A stretch of 8,180 nucleotides of DNA from Desulfobulbus sp. (GTDB taxonomy: Bacteria > Desulfobacterota > Desulfobulbia > Desulfobulbales > Desulfobulbaceae), in the NCBI GenBank assembly GCA_028684915.1, contig JAQUEZ010000265.1, forward strand, positions 1 through 8,180, read 5' to 3'. The notes beneath the pieces were generated by a model. The model saw only the letters and a program-made list of their open reading frames with translations, did not search any database and was not told where the DNA came from. A program made the translations under genes and the position numbers. Positions 1 to 5,570 of the stretch are shown here, in pieces. The stretch's first letter is position 1; every line of letters begins with the position of its first letter.

Positions 1-341
1 GCTTCCTCGGAGACATAAAATGACTGCTCTGCAGGCATTTGGTCAGGCTGCGCGGGTACGACGGCCGCAGGAGTTGTAACTCCATTGTCCGGCATTTCAA
101 AATAGAGCGAAACGGCATGAGCTGCATGCTTCCGTTGATCGTCGGTCTGTTTCTTCTCCTTCAGTTTTTCGCAGAACAACCGCAGCCGTTCAGCCTTGTC
201 GGCAGGGACCGGATACTTGTCACAGAAATCAAGAAAATAGCGCAGCCATTTCCTGTGTTCAGCAAATCTGGCCGAAGGCACCCCCTTATTCCCGAGGTGA
301 ATAACATACCTGTGAAAGACGATATTCGGAATTCGCAGCAT
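1..341 (-). CDS. intI: Integron integrase IntI, N-terminal part (cut by window edge)
   Basis: Tyrosine recombinase that inserts and excises gene cassettes at attI and attC sites. Only about 113 codons are in the window: the SAM-like core-binding domain, with segments RFAEHRKWLRYFLDFCDKYP and HAAHAVSLYFEM, which match the usual integron-integrase N-terminus. The catalytic domain (R-H-R-Y) and the IntI-specific insert lie outside, so whether the gene is intact cannot be judged. I chose the ATG at 341-339 because AAGGGG sits 7 bases upstream of it. An in-frame ATG at 386-384 would add 15 residues but has a weak ribosome site, and the best minus-strand -10 box (TATACT, 380-375) would fall inside that extension. 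Divergent orientation next to an attC array confirms the assignment. The plus-strand open frame across this region is its antisense shadow. Confidence 0.9.
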   Translation of the reverse strand, partial: MLRIPNIVFHRYVIHLGNKGVPSARFAEHRKWLRYFLDFCDKYPVPADKAERLRLFCEKLKEKKQTDDQRKHAAHAVSLYFEMPDNGVTTPAAVVPAQPDQMPAEQSFYVSEE

Positions 342-353
342 GGAAATTCCCCT

Positions 354-382
354 TTGACTTAACTCATGAACGGCAGTATATT
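354..382 (+). promoter_or_regulatory. Candidate cassette promoter Pc
   Basis: TTGACT (354-359), a 17-base spacer and TATATT (377-382) form a near-consensus sigma-70 promoter pointing into the cassette array. Integron Pc promoters usually lie in the 5' end of intI or between intI and attI, which fits this position. Transcription would start near 390, giving a leader of about 200 bases before the first cassette gene. Seen: the hexamers and spacing. Inferred: that it is active. Confidence 0.65.
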
Positions 383-405
383 TCATTTGCCTAAAAAAAG
401 CCCAA
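375..405 (-). promoter_or_regulatory. Candidate intI promoter
   Basis: On the minus strand, TATACT (380-375) lies about 33 bases upstream of the chosen intI start. A possible -35 box, TTGGGC (405-400), is separated from it by 19 bases, longer than ideal. The -10 box overlaps that of Pc, so the two promoters should compete. I see no LexA-type CTGT-N8-ACAG box here. Confidence 0.4.
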
Positions 406-530
406 TTGGAACATTTATTCGTAAACGCTCAACTACCGAAATGGCATATTAGGCATGGTTAAGATATTGAACTTTTCAGGCAGTTACGTCAACAAAAAAT
501 TGGCCCTCGCTAATTTTGTGAAAAATGGGT

Positions 531-564
531 AGTTGAGCAGGGGCTCATCAATCAGTAGTTGGCG
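531..564 (+). other. Presumed attI region and first cassette junction
   Basis: Two GTTRRRY-like cores lie here: GTTGAGC (532-538) and GTTGGCG (558-564). The second is taken as the junction (558/559) because GTTGGCGAGAAG recurs exactly at the last attC/cassette junction (7751-7762). The first lies in an imperfect palindrome with GCTCATC (543-549). attI sites vary in sequence between integrons, so the exact limits are inferred. Apart from the promoters and this site, I see nothing recognisable in 342-594. Confidence 0.5.
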
Positions 565-594
565 AGAAGAAATCAGGATGATAAGGAGCTTTAT

Positions 595-1059
595 GTGAAT
601 ACTGAGATCACAGCTATTTTCTCTCTCATCGGTGTTGTGGTGGGTGCATCTTTGCAAAGTCTTTTGGCCAGAAAAAACGAAAAAAGAAAACAAATAACCG
701 AGTGGCGAAATAAGTCTTACGTTGACTTTCTTGAAGCTGTTTCAGTTGTAGCAACTACGCAGAGGAAGAAAAATGCGAGTGTTACAAATGAACAGCTATC
801 GAGACTTGCAGATGCGAAGTCACGGATATGCATTTATGGTGAAGCTGACATAATCAAAGAGCTTGCAGATTTTTGGCGTCATGGAGCCACGCTTGAAACA
901 GAATCAGAGCTTCTTGCTTTTTCACGATTTTGCCTGAAGATCAGAAAATCAATCGGTGTTCCTGGAGATATTGAGGCATATCAAGACATTACTCAGCTTC
1001 TCTTTAGCATCGATATAAAACAATCAGCAGCTAGCTCACGAGTGCACGGGACCGATTAG
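595..1059 (+). CDS. Small one-TM cassette protein of unknown function (gene A)
   Basis: First gene of the first cassette, 154 residues. A membrane segment near residues 7-24 (core IFSLIGVVVGASLQSLL) is followed by a basic stretch (ARKNEKRKQ) and a soluble, probably helical cytoplasmic part that includes LADAKSRICIYGEADIIKEL. I chose GTG at 595 because AAGGAG lies 6 bases upstream; the frame is open back to a TTG at 559, but that TTG is part of the recombination core. It resembles unnamed short anchored proteins often found in cassettes and genomic islands; I know no function. No attC separates it from the HEPN-like gene that follows, so the two move as one cassette and may work together. A hairpin covers its stop codon. 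Confidence 0.8.
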   Translation: MNTEITAIFSLIGVVVGASLQSLLARKNEKRKQITEWRNKSYVDFLEAVSVVATTQRKKNASVTNEQLSRLADAKSRICIYGEADIIKELADFWRHGATLETESELLAFSRFCLKIRKSIGVPGDIEAYQDITQLLFSIDIKQSAASSRVHGTD

Positions 1060-1069
1060 CAAACTCGTG
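1037..1069 (+). other. Inverted repeat over the stop of gene A
   Basis: CACGAGT (1037-1043) pairs perfectly with ACTCGTG (1063-1069) around a 19-base loop holding the TAG stop at 1057-1059. No T-run follows, so it does not look like an intrinsic terminator. It might affect translation of the next gene, or be chance. Confidence 0.35.
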
Positions 1070-1099
1070 ATCCTTGAGCTGTTTTCTAGGATGGAATTA

Positions 1100-1597
1100 A
1101 TGGAATACATAAAGTGGAAAGAATATCCAACAGAGCATGCCAATCGTGCTTATGAAGAAGGCTTTTATCTAGAAGCCATCCAAGTGCTTCACGGCTTTCT
1201 TGAAGCAAAGATGCGAGATTTTCTGATGGTGTCTCGCCACGGAAACCTAAAGCGGGGCTATGGCGAAATATGGGACATGACACAGGAGATGGGATTTCAC
1301 CAACTGGCCAGAACCCTTTTCGTGACGGGCAAATTGAGTGAGTCTGAGCATGCCAAATTGCAAAGATTCAATAGCACAAGAAACCGCGTTGTGCATAAAT
1401 TCTTCTGGGAGCCTTACGACAAGGATTACAAAGGTGTACCTAAAAATGAATTTGACGAAATTTTCCAAACAGGACTGAGTCTAGTTGAAGAAATGGATGG
1501 AAAAGCTGCCACAGTTTTGTGGAGAAGGCAAAAAAGACAAAAACAGACATCTACCGACAACGTTGCGACTGGTGCGCAATCTGAAACCGAGGAATAA
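1100..1597 (+). CDS. HEPN-like protein with RX4H motif (gene B)
   Basis: 165 residues, soluble. Many HEPN proteins are metal-independent RNases acting as toxins or defence effectors, with an R-X4-6-H active site. The motif RNRVVH is seen at residues 94-99, followed by KFF, close to the RX4HXY form of HepT-type toxins. The helical stretch GFYLEAIQVLHGFLEAKMRD (residues 21-40) suits the first HEPN helices. The C-terminal tail (about 145-165) is polar and likely disordered. I chose ATG 1100 (AGG 9 bases upstream); GTG 1067 and ATG 1091 are in-frame alternatives. It is the second gene of the first cassette, 40 bases after gene A, with attC downstream. No nucleotidyltransferase (MntA-like) antitoxin is adjacent; whether gene A is its partner is unknown. 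The HEPN call rests on the motif and helical pattern only. Confidence 0.6.
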   Translation: MEYIKWKEYPTEHANRAYEEGFYLEAIQVLHGFLEAKMRDFLMVSRHGNLKRGYGEIWDMTQEMGFHQLARTLFVTGKLSESEHAKLQRFNSTRNRVVHKFFWEPYDKDYKGVPKNEFDEIFQTGLSLVEEMDGKAATVLWRRQKRQKQTSTDNVATGAQSETEE

Positions 1598-1605
1598 GAG
1601 ACGTC

Positions 1606-1664
1606 TGCCAACCATCGGCACGACCGGTCCAAAAACGGCCCGGTCAGCCTCAGCCCCGTTATGC
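1606..1664 (+). other. attC site 1
   Basis: R'' TGCCAAC (1606-1612) and R' GTTATGC (1658-1664) flank a hairpin. Outer arms GGC/GCC and inner arms GACCGG/CCGGTC are separated by AC on one side and A on the other, the asymmetry that gives attC an extrahelical base. TCAGCCCC precedes R'. The crossover is after G1658. Confidence 0.92.
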
Positions 1665-1681
1665 ATGAAAAAGGCAAATTG

Positions 1682-1909
1682 ATGACAAAAACAAAAAAGA
1701 GGGAACGAGGAGATGTTTGCTGCAATAGCTTTTATGAGGCTTATGCCGCCGATGAAATTTCTTACGCCTATGAAAAACATGAAGAAATAGATGAAACAGA
1801 GTGGTTCATCAGCGGTCTTTGGCATCTGCACTATTGCCCATTCTGCGGAGCATTAATTGAGGGACGTGGATTTGGAGCGCATGAGAAAAAGGACTCGAAT
1901 CCACCATGA
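1682..1909 (+). CDS. Small CPFCG zinc-knuckle cassette protein (gene C)
   Basis: 75 residues, soluble. CPFCG at residues 52-56 is a typical half zinc site; C13-C14 or H48/H50 could supply the other ligands. Aromatic and acidic segments (ISYAYEKHEEIDETEWFISG) precede it, and a glycine-rich GRGFG follows. It looks like short CPFCG proteins found as cassette or island genes; their role is not known to me. I chose ATG 1682 because AAAAAGG lies 7 bases upstream; an in-frame ATG at 1661 would add seven residues but lies inside the R' core of attC 1 and lacks a ribosome site. It directly follows attC 1. Confidence 0.75.
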   Translation: MTKTKKRERGDVCCNSFYEAYAADEISYAYEKHEEIDETEWFISGLWHLHYCPFCGALIEGRGFGAHEKKDSNPP

Positions 1910-1921
1910 GCATAGATAAAC

Positions 1922-2026
1922 TCTTAACTTGTTATGTGAATGGAAATAATCGACTAATTTACAGCCTGCGAACGCAAACAAGATGCCTGATGGACAGACT
2001 TATACAAAGCCACCAAAACGTTAAAG
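1922..2026 (+). other. Possible degenerate attC site 2
   Basis: TCTTAAC (1922-1928) could be R'' and GTTAAAG (2020-2026) R'; they pair apart from one clear mismatch and one wobble. Inner pairing is poor: TTGTTAT (1929-1935) with ATACAA plus one bulged T. The typical TCAGCCCC is replaced by AGCCACCAAAAC. If it is not an attC, genes C and D form one two-gene cassette (1659-2577). Confidence 0.35.
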
Positions 2027-2036
2027 GAGGAGTAAG

Positions 2037-2519
2037 ATGGATGCCAGTGTCATAGGTGTTTTGGGGACCGCACTCGGAGTTCTTCTTGCCGGTCCCGTCA
2101 CATATCATTTTTCTAAAATCCTCGTCCAAAAAACACACCAAAACGCCATTGACATAATACAAAGGCAAGAAACTTACAGAGCCGCTTCTAAATTTCGCGC
2201 TACTGTGATTTATGAACTTTCTGGCTTCTACCCTCTCGGCCAACATTGGGATGAAAAAGAGTTCCCCCGACTCTATAATTCCATCCCTAAAATTATGAGT
2301 GGAGCCGCTGAGTTCAGATGTTTTGTCGGATGCAAAGACGACTTCGATACCGCTGTGAATGAGTATGGTGAATATTGTAGAAAGACAAAATATGAAGAAC
2401 TTATACCGGCTTATGAGAAATTTCCTAACACCTATCAAATACAACCTGGCGAAATATCGCCGCGTGAAAAATTCGATCATCTTGTAAAGTCCCTCCTTTC
2501 CTTCGCAGAGGAGAAATGA
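2037..2519 (+). CDS. Small one-TM cassette protein of unknown function (gene D)
   Basis: 160 residues. One membrane segment near residues 5-25 (GVLGTALGVLLAGPVTYHF) is followed by a cytoplasmic part that includes YRAASKFRATVIYELSGFYP and IPKIMSGAAEFRCFVG. The ATG is fixed by a strong AAAGGAGG (2023-2030) 6 bases upstream, part of which is the putative R' box. The architecture matches gene A (one N-terminal TM, then about 130 soluble residues), although I see no clear sequence identity. I recognise it only as one of the unnamed anchored proteins common in integrons; no function can be given. A well-formed attC follows 3 bases after the stop. Confidence 0.85.
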   Translation: MDASVIGVLGTALGVLLAGPVTYHFSKILVQKTHQNAIDIIQRQETYRAASKFRATVIYELSGFYPLGQHWDEKEFPRLYNSIPKIMSGAAEFRCFVGCKDDFDTAVNEYGEYCRKTKYEELIPAYEKFPNTYQIQPGEISPREKFDHLVKSLLSFAEEK

Positions 2520-2522
2520 AGC

Positions 2523-2583
2523 ACATAACCAACGCCTTGCACCTGCCCTAAAACCCGGCAGGTGAAGGCTCACCCCGTTGGGC
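2523..2583 (+). other. attC site 3
   Basis: R'' ACATAAC (2523-2529) and R' GTTGGGC (2577-2583). The stem is GCCTT-g-CACCTGCC paired with GGCAGGTG-AAGGC: 13 base pairs with one extrahelical G and a loop CTAAAACCC. TCACCCC precedes R'. The crossover is after G2577. Confidence 0.9.
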
Positions 2584-2593
2584 AGTAAAAGAA

Positions 2594-3412
2594 ATGAGAC
2601 AAGACATGGACTACAGGAATGTCGCACGAAAATATCTGAAGCGCTGCGAAGATGAACTCGGTACTGGCGACAATGAGCGCCTAAAATATGCCGCACTAGA
2701 ACTACGGATGGCTATGGAGGCCCTTACCTACGACCGCGCCCTTGCGTACAAGGACGAATTTCCGCCAGCAGAATACGAGACATGGCAACCACGCAAGGTT
2801 ATGTTGGTTCTTCTTGATATTGATCCCACAGCGGATAAGGATAGTACAATTGCTGGCGGCATAGAGGAGGTAGAGGGCGTTCCAGCACCAATAATGACGT
2901 TGTTAGGAACAGAAAAAGTTCTCAATATGGCAACACTGCGAAAGCACTATGACGCATTAGGCAGCTTTCTCCATATACCTTCCATGAAACATGGTCGTGA
3001 GGGTAAGGTTCAGGACTTACAACGACTAAGAAACAGATGCGAAGAAATTGCAGCATCTGTTAGAGATGTCCTCTCCTCTCCTGTATTCAACGCCATCTTT
3101 GGTAATTTTGCTACGGTTGATTGCACTGTCTGCGGCAAGCGAATTCGGAAAAGACTGCCTGATGGTGAAAGTGGGTTGCGCGCAGAATGTTTTGAGTGCG
3201 GTGCCTCCTACACCATCGTCAACAAAGGAAACGGAGAGGTCGAATGGCAACCACGACAGCAGGAATTAGAATGCGGAAACGCAGATTGTAAGCAGAAAGT
3301 ATATGTCTGGAAGCATGAGATTGAAGTTGGGAGACACTGGGTTTGTGAGGGATGTGGCGGCAAAAACAGATTTGCCTTGGGAATCCGCTATATGGCGCAA
3401 GACAGAACCTAA
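2594..3412 (+). CDS. Protein with two C-terminal zinc ribbons (gene E)
   Basis: 272 residues, soluble. Residues 1-165 are helical, with LELRMAMEALTYDRALAYKD (35-54) and LRKHYDALGSFLHIPSMKHG (115-134), the look of a HEPN-like or DUF4145-like bundle but without a clean RX4-6H motif. Residues 175-260 hold eight cysteines as four pairs: C177/C180, C199/C202, C227/C232 and C251/C254, enough for two zinc ribbons that could bind nucleic acid or protein. The start at 2594 has only a weak purine-rich leader; ATG 2606 is an alternative. It is the single gene of its cassette and is less AT-rich than the next one. I do not recognise a named family. Confidence 0.8.
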   Translation: MRQDMDYRNVARKYLKRCEDELGTGDNERLKYAALELRMAMEALTYDRALAYKDEFPPAEYETWQPRKVMLVLLDIDPTADKDSTIAGGIEEVEGVPAPIMTLLGTEKVLNMATLRKHYDALGSFLHIPSMKHGREGKVQDLQRLRNRCEEIAASVRDVLSSPVFNAIFGNFATVDCTVCGKRIRKRLPDGESGLRAECFECGASYTIVNKGNGEVEWQPRQQELECGNADCKQKVYVWKHEIEVGRHWVCEGCGGKNRFALGIRYMAQDRT

Positions 3413-3422
3413 ACTGCATTTC

Positions 3423-3475
3423 ACCCAACCATCGGCAACAGCGGTCAAGCCGCTGGTGCCTCAGCCCCGTTGGCC
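3423..3475 (+). other. attC site 4
   Basis: R'' ACCCAAC (3423-3429) and R' GTTGGCC (3469-3475). The stem GGCAACAGCGG / CCGCTGGTGCC pairs over 11 positions with one A.G mismatch and a loop TCAAG. TCAGCCCC precedes R'. The crossover is after G3469. Confidence 0.93.
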
Positions 3476-3506
3476 AAATTTAAACATAAGAAAAGGCTTT
3501 TATTCA

Positions 3507-4886
3507 GTGAATGATGATAATTTTGAAACAGGCTGGCGGCAGCATTTTCCTACATATGCTTTCAAGGAACGTGATATTGCACTCGAAGAATACAAAACGG
3601 CTGCGAAAAATCTAGAGTCCGAGGAACGAGTCTTTTTAAATGCATCAAACATTGTAGTCATCGCTGCTGCTGGTCTTGGTTCGCTGGCAGTCGGTTCATT
3701 GGAAAAGCTCACAAAACAATTTGAAACAATAATTCCAGCTCCATTAACGCTTGGTATATTTCTGTTAATAATTGCAGGGTTTTCTACGATATCATTACTG
3801 TATTTTGCTGACAGGCAGCGAGCTATTGTGTTTGCTGCTAGAAAAGTAATTGTTCTTAGAAGAATGATGGGGTTAAGTTACGGTTCGATTCAGCTTGTAT
3901 TGCCAAATTGGCGCATAGAAGGTGCTGACGAACCCTTTGCAGTACGACTATTTCCCGGATGGAAAACCTATGTAACTTATCCGTATTATGCAATCGCAGG
4001 AATATCCTCTGCGGTTATATTTTTTCTTTTAGCAGCACTTTATCAGCAACGAATAATTTCTGAATTACTTGGAGGAACTCCAGAATGGGGAATTATAGTT
4101 TTTCTGACGTTTTTTTGGACTCTTTTCCTTGCCATAGTCTATCGAAAGGCGCTTCTTGATATACACGAACGCCCCCTCTTGATATTTGCTAAGAATATTG
4201 CTCAGCTGATGCAACTGAAACTCGTATCAAATTTTGAATACATAATTTATCGAGCCACTCTAGCTCGTTATGAGTTAATGCGTCTGAAAATAAATACAAC
4301 TAATCTGACTAAAATCCTTATATTTATTGAGGATCGAAGTTTTCTAAAACATCATGGTTTTTGTTTCAGAGCCTCAATTCGTGCGTTGCTTGGGCTTTTA
4401 GACATTAAGCGTCGATCAGGTGGTTCAACGATTACACAACAGTTAGTCAGAACGTTGTTCATCCATGATCAATCAAAACTTTTTAGGCGTAAAACAATAG
4501 AAATAATATTATCACTGAGTTTTAACCGAGTATTTTCAAAGATTGAACAGCTTGAACTTTATCTGGCTTCGGTAAGATTCGAACGTGGTGTATATGGTGT
4601 TATTGAAGCTATGAATTTTTATTGGGGGCGTAGTGTTGAGAAGGCATCAATGGCAGAATCCTTTTTTCTTATTGAAAGAGTATCTAATATATATTCACGA
4701 CTTTTAGCAGAAAAAATAGTTCAAACGGCTAAAAGTGCAATGAAAGAAGGATTATTGACAAGCAATGACATAAAAGAGCTTCATAAATTATATTCTGACG
4801 CTATTGCTTCTGGAAAAATCAAAGACCCCAATGACAAAATTGAGTGGATGGCAGTTGCGTTAGAAATTACCGAACCATCAAACTAA
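3507..4886 (+). CDS. Four-TM protein fused to a GT51 peptidoglycan glycosyltransferase domain (gene F)
   Basis: 459 residues. GT51 enzymes polymerise lipid II into glycan strands. All main GT51 motifs are present: EDRSFLKHHG (E275), GGSTITQQLVRTLF (from 305), RRKTIE (E332), FSKIEQLELYL and GVYGVIEAMNFYWGRS. The two glutamates are 57 residues apart, as in E. coli PBP1b (E233 and E290). The usual Asn after ELYL is Ala. There is no transpeptidase domain. The N-terminal half has TM segments near 47-64, 79-100, 160-179 and 194-212, with a basic loop (DRQRAIVFAARKVIVLRRMM) and the segment NWRIEGADEPFAVRLFPGW; the first TM pair is SLATT-like in layout. Basic loops suggest both ends are cytoplasmic, unlike normal GT51 proteins. 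GTG 3507 is chosen (AAAAGG 10 bases upstream); the frame runs back through attC 4. Strongly AT-rich, single gene of a 1.5-kb cassette. Confidence 0.85.
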   Translation: MNDDNFETGWRQHFPTYAFKERDIALEEYKTAAKNLESEERVFLNASNIVVIAAAGLGSLAVGSLEKLTKQFETIIPAPLTLGIFLLIIAGFSTISLLYFADRQRAIVFAARKVIVLRRMMGLSYGSIQLVLPNWRIEGADEPFAVRLFPGWKTYVTYPYYAIAGISSAVIFFLLAALYQQRIISELLGGTPEWGIIVFLTFFWTLFLAIVYRKALLDIHERPLLIFAKNIAQLMQLKLVSNFEYIIYRATLARYELMRLKINTTNLTKILIFIEDRSFLKHHGFCFRASIRALLGLLDIKRRSGGSTITQQLVRTLFIHDQSKLFRRKTIEIILSLSFNRVFSKIEQLELYLASVRFERGVYGVIEAMNFYWGRSVEKASMAESFFLIERVSNIYSRLLAEKIVQTAKSAMKEGLLTSNDIKELHKLYSDAIASGKIKDPNDKIEWMAVALEITEPSN

Positions 4887-4929
4887 ACTGTACTTTCGGC
4901 TACACTCCCTTTGTCGTAAATGCCCAACC

Positions 4930-4983
4930 ATCCAACCATCGGCAAGACCCGCCGAAGGCGGGTCAGCCTCAGCACCGTTAGAC
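4930..4983 (+). other. attC site 5
   Basis: R'' ATCCAAC (4930-4936) and R' GTTAGAC (4977-4983). The stem is GGC-aa-GACCCGCC paired with GGCGGGTC-a-GCC, closed by a GAA loop; TCAGCACC precedes R'. The R'' region is duplicated: CAACCATC occurs at 4925-4932 and 4933-4940, so GCCCAAC (4922-4928) could also serve as R''. The crossover is after G4977. Confidence 0.93.
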
Positions 4984-4998
4984 TATGAAAGAAACAAG

Positions 4999-5481
4999 AT
5001 GAAGAAACATCGATTATTTATTTTGGTTTCAGTTGCAATAGTTCTACTGGGACTTGTTATTGCCGAATACTACCCTGTCATCAAAATGCTGCTTAAAAAG
5101 CAGATCGTGATTTCTGAGTTCATTATTAGACGACCCGATGGCTTCCAAATCATAGGAGACAGCACAATGTTGTCACTCCAGGAACCACTGAGTATTCATT
5201 TCGGCCAGATGAAGAACGGAAAAGATCGCCTTGATGATTGGAAGCGGTTTATGGAAAAGAAGGGTGCGACGAGCCGTTACGAGACAACCAAAGTGGGTTG
5301 CAAGACAGGCATATGCCTAAGAACGATAAAACCAGATGAAAAAGACCCCTACGAAGATATCAAAATTTTCGTTGAGCCTGATTTGACCATATTTATCTCA
5401 ATGCCATTCAATAAGCAAAATCAGAAAAGAGAAAAGTTTCTACAAGACTTTCTACGGCAAAATATTAAGTGCTCCAAGTAA
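4999..5481 (+). CDS. Signal-anchored extracytoplasmic protein of unknown function (gene G)
   Basis: 160 residues. A short basic N-terminus (MKKHR) is followed by a hydrophobic segment at about residues 6-22, LFILVSVAIVLLGLVIA, with no clear signal-peptidase or lipobox site, so it is probably a signal anchor with the rest outside the cytoplasm. The outer part is alternating and probably beta-rich (QIVISEFIIRRPDGFQIIGD, DLTIFISMPF). C101 and C106 (GCKTGIC) could form a disulphide; C158 is near the end. The ribosome site is weak (GAAAGAAACAAG before ATG), so it may rely on read-through from upstream cassettes. It is the single gene of its cassette; I recognise no family. Confidence 0.8.
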   Translation: MKKHRLFILVSVAIVLLGLVIAEYYPVIKMLLKKQIVISEFIIRRPDGFQIIGDSTMLSLQEPLSIHFGQMKNGKDRLDDWKRFMEKKGATSRYETTKVGCKTGICLRTIKPDEKDPYEDIKIFVEPDLTIFISMPFNKQNQKREKFLQDFLRQNIKCSK

Positions 5482-5491
5482 TCGAAGAAAA

Positions 5492-5555
5492 GCCTAACAC
5501 TCGGCATGACTAGTCGGCGATAAACCCGCCTCTGGTCAGCCTCAAACCGTTGAGC
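5492..5555 (+). other. attC site 6
   Basis: R'' GCCTAAC (5492-5498) and R' GTTGAGC (5549-5555). The stem is GGC-at-GACTAG paired with CTGGTC-a-GCC (one T.G wobble), with a further GGC/GCC inside. TCAAACC precedes R'. The crossover is after G5549. Confidence 0.92.
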
Positions 5556-5570
5556 GAAAAATGGAGTGAT

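Noticed and set aside
39..362. Plus-strand open frame of 107 codons
   Set aside because: It is antisense to the intI N-terminus, whose minus-strand translation shows clear integrase core-binding sequence.
342..558. LexA box or a further gene between intI and the first cassette
   Set aside because: No CTGT-N8-ACAG site and no credible reading frame were seen; the minus-strand frame at 484-693 is antisense to gene A and its leader.
1485..1682. Plus-strand open frame of 65 codons ending in attC site 1
   Set aside because: It overlaps the C-terminus of gene B in another frame and runs through the recombination site.
1959..2696. Minus-strand open frame of 245 codons
   Set aside because: It spans gene D, attC site 3 and the start of gene E on the opposite strand and has no recognisable protein features.
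3303..3506. N-terminal extension of the GT51 gene
   Set aside because: The frame is open but overlaps the end of gene E and the whole of attC site 4; a start inside the cassette (GTG 3507) fits cassette structure.
5550..5570. TTG start of gene H at the R' core
   Set aside because: The TTG belongs to the GTTGAGC recombination box and has no ribosome site; ATG 5571 is better. The same reasoning applies to TTG 559 for gene A.
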